Of a DNA stretch of 27,084 bases, positions 21,521 through 27,084 are shown one piece after another. The position numbers and the translations under genes were made by a program. Origin of the DNA: Spirogloea muscicola (taxonomy: Eukaryota; Streptophyta; Zygnematophyceae; Spirogloeales; Spirogloeaceae); assembly GCA_009602725.1 (NCBI GenBank), contig WELB01000009.1:661383-688466 (forward strand). The letters run 5' to 3'. Every line of letters starts with the position of its first letter. Position 1 is the stretch's first letter. The notes under the pieces were generated by a model that was not told the DNA's origin, ran no database searches, and saw nothing but the letters and a program-made list of their open reading frames with translations.

Positions 21521-21988
21521 CAGTCATACCTCGTTAAAGGCACCCACGGATAAGGGCACATTAGCGCAATCCCTCGATAGTGACACCTTTTTGCGGGAAG
21601 CACTTCTTTCCCCAGGCAAAAGTGACTCGATAAGGGAACGTGCCGTTATTTACAGGCACAGTTTTTCGGGGCAAATTCCCCCCCTAGAAGTGCCTAAATG
21701 AAAAGAAAGCAACATATCTCTAATATTCTCTACAGTGGTTAGGGTTGAGGTTTTGGGTTTAGGGTGTGGGGTTTAGAGTTTAGGTCTAGGGTTAGGGTCT
21801 AGTTTTTAAACCCTATGCCTAAACCTAAACCCAAAATGCCATTTTTCAAATATAATCTGATATACTGCTGATTGTCACGGTAGAAGCACATTTGGGGGCA
21901 ATAGTGCCTCTACAACGCACAAGCACACCTCGATATAGTCACACATTTTCGCCAAACCGGCCGACGTGCCTATAACGAGGTATGACTG
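21521..21988. mobile_element. 468-bp pogo/Tigger-like MITE with TA target duplication
   Basis: The left end reads CAGTCATACCTCGTTA and the complement of the right end reads the same 16 bases. The inverted repeats run 23 bp with one mismatch. The element is flanked by TA on both sides (21519-21520 and 21989-21990), the target duplication of the Tc1/mariner/pogo superfamily. A CAG...ACCTCG terminus is typical of pogo/Tigger-like elements. Subterminal motifs such as CTCGATA..GT.ACAC recur near both ends. It has no transposase frame, so it would depend on a transposase encoded elsewhere. It interrupts a fragment of the hairpin repeat. Confidence 0.9.
21737..21833. repeat. Inverted telomere-like repeats in the centre of the MITE
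   Basis: Degenerate TTTAGGG-type motifs (GGTTAGGG, GGGTTTAGGG, GGGTTTAG, AGGGTTAGGG) run to about 21801. They are followed by the opposite orientation (AAACCCTA, CCTAAACCTAAACCC) to 21833, so this part can fold into an imperfect hairpin. TTTAGGG is the telomere repeat of most plants and many green algae. The motif is degenerate and lies inside a transposon, so it is not a chromosome end. Confidence 0.85.
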
Positions 21989-22049
21989 TAGAGAAGAGTG
22001 GCTGGCATCAGACGCTAACAGTGTCAACTGTGCTATCTTCCTCAATCAG

Positions 22050-22118
22050 AAGAAAGGGCTCGCCCATTGAGGATAGGGGCTGGACAAGCCAGCCCAAAAA
22101 AGAATGAACAAAGAACGA
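22050..22118 (+). repeat. Copy E of the hairpin repeat
   Basis: Reads AAAGGGCTCGCCCAT, then GGGGCTGGACAAGCCAGCCC, then AAAAAGAATGAACA. It is the same architecture as copies B and C, with an extra base or two in the loop. Confidence 0.75.
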
Positions 22119-22225
22119 GAAGGGGGCAGTCAATCTGGCTGCTAGCGCCTCAGACAGAATCTTCTTCCTAAGCTGGCCAATAATGAACGTACCGCTTGGG
22201 ACCCAGTGCTACCCGTCCCGTTTCA

Positions 22226-22290
22226 TACTTCTTTCGGCCCCATTGGGAGTGCCACTTCTTCTATGGACCGTATTTGGGCTGGCTCTGATG
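22226..22290 (-). repeat. Degenerate copy J of the hairpin repeat
   Basis: Contains CGGCCCCATTGGGAGTGCCA, CTTCTTCTATGGACCG and GGGCTGGCTC. It resembles the variant seen at 24100-24250 and is in the opposite orientation to copy E, about 110 bp away. The second hairpin arm is lost. Confidence 0.55.
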
Positions 22291-22431
22291 AAGACCGTCG
22301 TCTGGATTCTCTCGATACTTCCGGCAGCCCTTTCAGACTTTCTTCATTTTCATAGGAGAAACAGCTCTTCTGATGCAAGGCTGTGAGAAAAGGAGCCAGC
22401 TTTTCGAAATTGACAGCAGTGTGGAGAAATT

Positions 22432-22505
22432 AGTAAGCCCTTCAGCAGGGGCTGTGAAAAGCCAGCCCAAAAAGGATGGACAAGATCCCAAGGGGCCCGA
22501 AGGAA
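22432..22505 (+). repeat. Copy F of the hairpin repeat, variant form
   Basis: Contains GGGGCTGTGAAAAGCCAGCC, then AAAAAGGATGGACA and GATCCCAAGG. The outer hairpin pairing GGGCTG/CAGCCC is kept while the inner bases differ from the main form. It directly abuts the coding repeat that begins at about 22510. Confidence 0.75.
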
Positions 22506-22509
22506 AAGA

Positions 22510-22795
22510 TCGTGTATTAGAAAGAAATGTAGGCCAAATGGCCAGGTACAAAGGCAAGCACATCTAAAAATCTACATAACCTACAGCAGATTGACCCGCT
22601 CAATAACCACGGGTCAAAACATAAAGGTCACTACTCGATGCATGAATACTAGATGCCAGGAACGGAGCCCTTCTGCCACCTACTAGAGCTCGCCCAGCTT
22701 TCTGGTGCAAGGCACTAGCCTGAGCACGCTGCAAACAGGCCGAAACTCGACGTCGCAAGAGCGACAGATATGCAGCTGGCAAGCCCATCTCAGCC
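22510..22795 (-). mobile_element. Coding repeat, copy 1: 3' end of an unknown conserved ORF
   Basis: On the minus strand this encodes a conserved C-terminus (GLPAAYLSLLRRRVSACLQR, then AQASALHQKAGRALVGGRRA, then SSIHAS and DLYVLTRGY) ending in TGA at 22602-22600. About 85 nt of matching 3' flank follow. It is closely similar to 25643-26016 and 26864-27084. Similarity stops at about 22795, so the copy is 5'-truncated; the frame stays open in GC-rich sequence up to 23139 without similarity to the other copies. I do not recognise the protein family. It is probably part of a mobile-element protein and is not a functional gene here. Confidence 0.7.
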
Positions 22796-23447
22796 GAAGG
22801 GGAGAGAGAAGGCGCGCGGAGCGCTTGAACTAAAAGGGAGGCAAAATCGAGCCAATACATTGAAAGCCCGAAAGCGGCAATGCCATTCTTTCTCCATGTC
22901 AACGGAGGGCTGCTCCGCGGCCAACCTCGTGCGGTAGCCGGCGGCTCTGCTTGTCGCGCACTATCGCACGCACCTGTGTGCCGTCTCGTGCCTTGAAACG
23001 ACAGCCACGACAGGCCGGGCGGGGAATGCGGCGTCGCCTGCGCGTCAAGGCCCAGCCGCCTCCTGCCCGGTGCTGCTTGACGAGGCTGGCGTGGTGCCTG
23101 CACAGTAATTTGTCGGCCCGCCACGAGGCTCAGGGCCACGAGGCTGCCGGCCCGGCCCGTCTGCCACCGCCAGCCGGGCTGTTTGCACAGGGCTTGCCCG
23201 CCCTCACTGCTTGACCCGCATCCACTGTAGATCTCAGCGCATCTCGCAAGCTACAAGGCCCGTTCCGGCTCTTGGGCGGCTACAATGTGCAGTCTGAATA
23301 TGTGTATTATGTCATTACGATCATTTAGTCCCGTACCATGTCCTCACTATGCGACAGTGCCGAACTCCATGCCCAAGGGAAGAGGAACGAGAGCTCGTTT
23401 CAGACGGGAAAGAGGAGCTTTATAGCGTAGCTTTATGATTTAGCGCC
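22796..23447. other. GC-rich spacer without a supported gene
   Basis: About 22900-23220 is CpG-rich, with small internal duplications such as CCACGAGGCT at about 23119 and 23137. Open frames occur on both strands but none has a protein-like pattern, a clear start or splice structure. 23220-23447 is mixed sequence with nothing recognised. Confidence 0.4.
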
Positions 23448-23482
23448 ATTGGACCTTGTCCAATGTTGGGCTGGCCTTTCAT
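23448..23482 (-). repeat. Short copy G of the hairpin repeat
   Basis: Contains TTGGACCTTGTCCAATGTTG followed by GGGCTGGCCTTTCAT. The GGACC..TGTCC half-palindrome and the left hairpin arm are kept while the right arm is lost. Confidence 0.55.
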
Positions 23483-24099
23483 AAGAACGCTTTTTTCTTC
23501 ACAAGGAGAGGCTTGTGAGGCAGCCTTGGTAGTCGTTCATTCACGAGTGGGCGGCAGGCAGGCCTTCACCTCCTCACGCGCGCCACCATGCCCGACGTCC
23601 TGCAACGCTGTCAGGTGGAGATCACGCGCGGATAACGTTGCGAATGTGGGGCGGGCGCCGGGTCGCGACGGCAGGAGGAGTAGGGCGCCCGACAACGCAG
23701 GCGACCTGGCCCGCCCCGCCAGCCCGACATTCCGACCCCCAATGCCTTCTCCAGCTAGTTGCACCTACCACCCACTCCCAGTTATTTCCTCCTGTGCCCG
23801 CCACATTCCACGCCCTCCGCGGCCGCGCCGTGCGCCTCACCCCGCTGGCGCTCACAGCCCCACTGGACTCCCAGCACAGCTATCCACCGCCCCAAGATCT
23901 TGGCGTCCGCTGCCCGCTCGCTCGGTAGCGACCGATCGATCTTGAGATCCTTCACCGCCACCTCGTCAGCACTGTCGTCATCATTGTCCTAGCCATTCGA
24001 CTGCAAGCTACTCTGACATGCGGCTGCTGACTAGGAAATAGTTTAGCACCTAATTATTTAGCAACTTGAGCTTCAGCGCCTTTCGGCGTTCATGGTTCA
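23483..24099. other. CpG-rich island, no confirmed gene
   Basis: About 23530-23960 is CpG-rich, like the starts of NUA and the minus-strand gene, so it may be a promoter or first-exon region. Two candidates are visible: an ATG in good context at 23588 with only 15 codons before a stop, and a minus-strand open stretch (23988-23782) reading DNDDDSADEVAVKDLKIDRS that lacks a start codon. Neither is strong enough to call. Confidence 0.35.
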
Positions 24100-24250
24100 T
24101 GGCCCCTTCGAACCTCTGTCAATTCTTTTCGGGCTAGCTTTTCACAGCCCTTGCCCCCATTGGAGTGCCACTTCTTCTTCCGGCCATTTCGGACCATGGC
24201 CATCCTCCTGTGGGCTGGCCTTTCACAGCCATAGTCCCTTACTGGGAGTA
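24100..24250 (-). repeat. Copy H: two hairpin-repeat units in tandem
   Basis: The first unit (24100-24180) contains TGTCAATTCTTTTCGGGCTA with GCTTTTCACAGCCC, then CCATTGGAGTGCCACTTCTT. The second (24181-24250) contains GGACCATGGCCATCC, then GGGCTGGCCTTTCACAGCC. Both are the variant form with a GGGCT.G/CAGCC pairing. On the complementary strand they read CAGCC...GAATTGACA, as in the other copies. Confidence 0.65.
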
Positions 24251-25144
24251 CTGGGAAGAGCTTTCGTTGTCAAAGTCACTAGCCCCTCTTGCATTGCCTC
24301 TGGAGAGCTCCCATGCTTGAGTACATGGCTTGCCCTAAGCAAGTACCATGTTCTTGAATAGCCAGTGTTTATTGATCGCAACCTTTAACTATCCATGGAC
24401 TTGTTGTGACGTTCAGGATGACCAGGCACTGCATAGAGCAGGTCGATCCCACACCCAGCTCGTTCATGCACGTCTGGTGCATACAGTTGTCCATGTGTTG
24501 GTTACGCACTCGCTAGCCTTTACCTTGCACCTTCAGGCCGGTGCTTAGATGCTGCTATACCTAGCCATGGGGTTTGTACTCTTCCGGTAAACTGTCTGCT
24601 ACCGTCTGCTGTCTCGTACCTACTGGGCTTGCATGATGGCCACGTCGCTAATGCTTGCTTAAATTGTGGGCAACTCTGCATCACACAACCAATACAATAC
24701 CCATTGCAGTAATTGTATTACCTCACCAATGCTTCTGGCTATATCTTGCCAGCTGGTCCTACAGAGATATCGCTCTTTGAGTCTCTGATGGATCGCAGAG
24801 TGTGCCTCATTATTTGCCGCTGTGCTCTGTCTTCATTTTGCCACGGACCTTTGCGTAACAAAGTATTCATAGTCCCTCTGTTTTTCTGTGCCTGGCAACC
24901 TTAATCTTGACTTATGGTGGCAGGCCTCTGCCAGCAATGGCTATGTCGTGGTAGCGCTGGCCCTTCACACAAGCATACAGGCCCTTCATCAATTTATGAC
25001 CGAGGAGTTTCCCAACTTACATAGACGAGGGGCACACAGCTACCACCCTAGGGATGGCATGCGAGTGGGCTGACCCAATTGCCATACTTTGACCTTCTCG
25101 ACCGTCCATGGTGGAGCGTTTTCAATGTGAGAGCATGACAGCAT

Positions 25145-25165
25145 TATAAATTAGATGCTAATTTA
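25145..25165. repeat. AT-rich inverted repeat
   Basis: ATAAATTA (25145-25152) and TAATTTAT (25158-25165) form an 8-bp perfect stem with a 5-base loop. It is the first of three palindromes within 375 bp. Confidence 0.75.
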
Positions 25166-25275
25166 TGCCACACCTTTACGTGGGAGCGCAGCACCACACA
25201 CATTCAGGGGCGTCAAAGGGAGCTCCGGCAGCTGACATCCCACCAATCGGTTGCTGAACAGCGATTAAGTGACTA

Positions 25276-25311
25276 ATCCTCCGCCCCCACTCTTGAGTGG
25301 GGGCGGAGGAT
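25276..25311. repeat. Perfect 36-bp GC-rich palindrome
   Basis: ATCCTCCGCCCCCACTC (25276-25292) is followed by TT and its exact reverse complement (25295-25311), giving a 17-bp perfect stem with a 2-base loop. Imperfect pairing continues outward (TTAAG on both sides after a few unpaired bases). It lacks a following T-run and there is no nearby gene end, so I do not call it a terminator. Confidence 0.95.
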
Positions 25312-25493
25312 CTCTTAATACACCCGCATTTCCTCTTGAGACAGGAGCATGCCCACCCGTCTTTTCTCGAAATTGTTATGCGGTATGAGCTGGTTGTGTT
25401 TGCGGTGCTGCGTTTGGCTTTCTCGCCTGCTAAAAGTAAGAAATAGGAATGGCCGCTCCACAACAGCCGCAAGCACGCTGATTTTGCTCTTCG

Positions 25494-25519
25494 CCAGTCT
25501 ACAGAGTTCTGTAGACTGG
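25494..25519. repeat. Perfect 26-bp palindrome
   Basis: CCAGTCTACAGA (25494-25505), GT, then TCTGTAGACTGG (25508-25519) form a 12-bp perfect stem with a 2-base loop. It lies 183 bp beyond the larger palindrome and has the same near-zero loop. Confidence 0.95.
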
Positions 25520-25642
25520 AAGACTGGAAACCTCAAGCTATCTATCGTGGATGGGAAGGTACGATGCTTGCACCTCTTAACCTAACTGCATGAACGAATA
25601 GACGGTTCGGTCTGGCCTCCATTTCATTTCATGAAGAGGATT

Positions 25643-26016
25643 GCGTGTATTTCAAACAAACGTAGGCCAAATGGCTGAGTACAAAGGCAAGCACATTCAA
25701 AATCTACATAATCTACAGCAGATTGACCCGCTCAGTAACCACGGGTCAAAACATAAAGGTCGTCAATCGATGCATGAATACTAGATGTCAGATACAAAGC
25801 CCTTCTGCCACCAACTAGAGCTTGCCCAGCTTTCTGGTGCAAGGCATGAGCCTGAGCACGCTGCAAACAGGCGGAAACTCGTCGTCGCAAGAACGACAGA
25901 TGTGCAGCTGGCAAGCGCATCTCAGCCTGAAACACATCTGCACGTCGTGTGTAGCCTAGATTGGCATTGTTTTGAAGGAGGGTGTGGAAACGAGGACTCA
26001 GACAGCCAGAGATAGT
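25643..26016 (-). mobile_element. Coding repeat, copy 2: longest copy of the unknown ORF end
   Basis: The minus-strand frame ends at TGA 25734-25732 and is open to about 26094. The conserved part reads GCLSPRFHTLL, then LGYTRRADVFQAEM, LPAAHLSFLRRRVSACLQRA, LHQKAGQALVGGRRA and DLYVLTRGY. Relative to copy 1 it keeps about 70 more upstream residues, shared with copy 3. Its 3' flank matches copy 1 to about 25643. Upstream of 26016 no similarity to the other copies can be checked in this window. It is probably a decayed fragment of a mobile-element gene; I do not recognise the family. Confidence 0.7.
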
Positions 26017-26671
26017 GATTGCCGCTGGCAGGAGCTGATCGCATTGGGGGTGATTGGAGTAGTGCTGCATCTTTCTTTGTTCTGCACCGCCCACTGCGTG
26101 ACCAGCGATGTGTGTGGATGCTGGACCTTTACCTTTATATACGCCTCCGCAACAACAACGTCGACCAGGGCCCGTGGTCCTCCACCAGGTTGCACGCCCA
26201 CAATGTCAAGTGTGCGGCGATGATGACGTAATTTCATGGGCACCGCAAGGCCTGTCCATGAGAGAAAGTGTGCAGCGCAAATGAAAGGCAAGATGACCAG
26301 ATTATGCTAGTACACAATTCAAGCAAAAGCCAGTGCAATGAATGAGGCTACACAGAGCGAAGTCCTATGCTGTGGTGGGCTGAGGTAACAGTGCGTAAGC
26401 CGGCTGAAGCGTGACTTCAGTACCCACGAGTGAGCACAAGTATATTCAACCTTTCAAAAAAGTTGGGGAGCCGGAGCACCGCCACAAAGCTAGAGGCCTT
26501 TCAGGTCTCTGAGCGGCGCCTGCGCCCAGCACGCCGATGAACAGCTTGGGGTAGGGCCGCCGCTGCGTCAACCCGCCACCTTAGCATAGGGCTTCGTTAC
26601 ATGTAGCCCCAATTTCTGCACTAGCTGTTGCCTAAACAGTGTATAGGCTTCAATTGGCCACCCTCTCATTG
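26017..26671. other. Unassigned sequence between coding-repeat copies
   Basis: The overlapping open frames 25998-26291 (-) and 26019-26231 (+) may include further upstream, frame-shifted parts of the coding repeat, but I have no second copy to compare. No RNA gene or promoter is recognised at 26300-26671. Confidence 0.4.
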
Positions 26672-26716
26672 CATGCGCACCGCGCGCCTTCTCTCTCTTC
26701 ATGCGCACCGCGCGCC
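26672..26716. repeat. 17-bp direct repeat (CATGCGCACCGCGCGCC)
   Basis: The same 17 bases occur at 26672-26688 and 26700-26716, separated by TTCTCTCTCTT. The CT-rich sequence after each copy is also similar, so this looks like a local tandem duplication of about 28 bp. Confidence 0.85.
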
Positions 26717-26726
26717 ATCATTCTAT

Positions 26727-26853
26727 CTTCTGGGCTGGCCTCTCACAGCCACCGCCCTCTACCAGGAAGAAAGCGCGGCCAGATTGACTGGTGGCGGGGA
26801 AAGGCCAGCCCATAAGGAATGGACAAGGCCTCTCACAGCCACCGCCCTCTACC
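26727..26853. repeat. Hairpin repeat pair I1/I2 with a 27-bp direct repeat
   Basis: I1 (26727-26763, -) reads GGGCTGGCCTCTCACAGCC. I2 (about 26790-26827, +) reads GGGGAAAGGCCAGCCCATAA and then GGAATGGACAAGG. The 27 bases at 26737-26763 recur exactly at 26827-26853, so the right end of I2 carries a second copy of the I1 arm. I2 lies immediately upstream of coding-repeat copy 3. Confidence 0.75.
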
Positions 26854-26854
26854 G

Positions 26855-26892
26855 CCGCAATCGACACTTTTGGCCGCAATCGACACTTTCGG
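26855..26892. repeat. 19-bp tandem duplication
   Basis: CCGCAATCGACACTTTTGG (26855-26873) is repeated directly at 26874-26892 with one C/T difference. It overlaps the first codons of coding-repeat copy 3. Confidence 0.9.
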
Positions 26893-27084
26893 CTGCTTGG
26901 GTCCTCGCTTCCATACCCTACTCGAGAACATAGCGAGTCTGGGATATGCACGACGCGAGGATATGCTCCCAGCCCAGATGGGTATGCCGGCAGCCTATCT
27001 GTCATTTCTGCGACGTCGAGTGTCAACCTGTCTGCAACGAGCTCAGGCGTATGCTCTGCATCAGAAAGCTGGTCGAGCCTTAGC
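26864..27084 (+). mobile_element. Coding repeat, copy 3, running off the window end
   Basis: The plus-strand frame reads LLAAIDTFGCLGPRFHTLLE, then SLGYARREDMLPAQMG, PAAYLSFLRRRVSTCLQRA and LHQKAGRAL, and continues past the end of the window. It aligns codon by codon with copies 1 and 2, and most differences are synonymous. It is in the opposite orientation to the other two. No stop or frameshift is seen in the available part, so this may be the most intact copy. The protein family is not recognised. Confidence 0.7.

Larger units (their letters stand above)
24251..25642. other. Intergenic sequence without a supported gene
   Basis: The open frames here (for example 24713-24904, 24888-25073 and 25349-25585) are short, Cys/Leu/Ser-rich and lack conserved-looking segments, so none is called. 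The notable content is the palindrome cluster at 25145-25519, listed separately. Confidence 0.5.

Noticed and set aside
21737-21833. A chromosome end or true telomere
   Set aside because: The repeats are degenerate, short, in both orientations and lie inside a transposon with sequence on both sides.
20636-22505. A CRISPR-like array from the repeated hairpins
   Set aside because: Copies are irregularly spaced, in both orientations and diverged, in eukaryotic DNA with no cas genes.
23588-23635. ATG in a strong context (GCCACCATGC) as a gene start
   Set aside because: Only 15 codons before a stop; a spliced first exon (donor at 23615) is possible but no second exon could be identified.
23782-23988. 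Minus-strand open stretch reading DNDDDSADEVAVKDLKIDRS, possible exon
   Set aside because: It has no start codon, only a weak possible acceptor at its edge, and no partner exon found; the composition is suggestive but insufficient.
25276-25311. Intrinsic transcription terminator
   Set aside because: There is no T-run after the stem, no gene ends nearby, and the setting is eukaryotic.

Overview
The window looks like nuclear DNA from the green lineage (Viridiplantae), most likely a green alga, although the sequence alone does not fix the species. Two observations support this. First, 444-18336 holds one very intron-rich gene whose spliced product follows plant NUCLEAR POREANCHOR (NUA), the plant TPR/Mlp homologue, almost block by block. 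Second, imperfect plant-type telomere motifs (TTTAGGG) occur in a transposon further downstream. Introns are GT-AG, mostly 60-350 bp, and many end in TGCAG. There is no sign of operons or other prokaryotic organisation.

Layout. (1) 1-149 is the end of a dispersed palindromic repeat. (2) 150-443 is a CpG-rich leader or promoter. (3) 444-18336 (+) is NUA/TPR, modelled as 52 exons and about 2,520 residues. A roughly 1,620-residue coiled-coil rod is cut into 47 small exons, nearly all in phase 0. It is followed by a disordered, acidic, Arg-Gly-containing tail carried mainly on two large exons. (4) 18337-19458 is a quiet convergent intergenic spacer. (5) 19459-19758 (-), possibly extending to 20388, is a probable small gene of unknown function in a CpG-rich, CT-rich-leader region. 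(6) 20434-27084 is accessory DNA dense in repeats.

The accessory region holds three things of interest. One is a family of short repeats, each carrying a GGGCTGGC/GCCAGCCC hairpin followed by a GGACA..TGTCC half-palindrome, in about ten copies and both orientations. One is a 468-bp pogo/Tigger-like MITE with TA target duplications and an inverted telomere-like centre, which has landed inside one copy of the hairpin repeat. The third is three diverged copies of a protein-coding repeat whose differences are mostly synonymous. Two of these copies abut hairpin repeats in the orientation expected of terminal inverted repeats. I infer, without proof, that the hairpin repeat and the coding repeat could belong to one undescribed DNA-transposon family. 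A cluster of perfect palindromes lies at 25145-25519.

In function, only the NUA gene is well understood: it should encode a filament of the nuclear basket on the inner face of the nuclear pore, acting in mRNA export and related pore functions. The remainder is a probable unknown gene and mobile or repeat DNA. No rRNA, tRNA or CRISPR was found.
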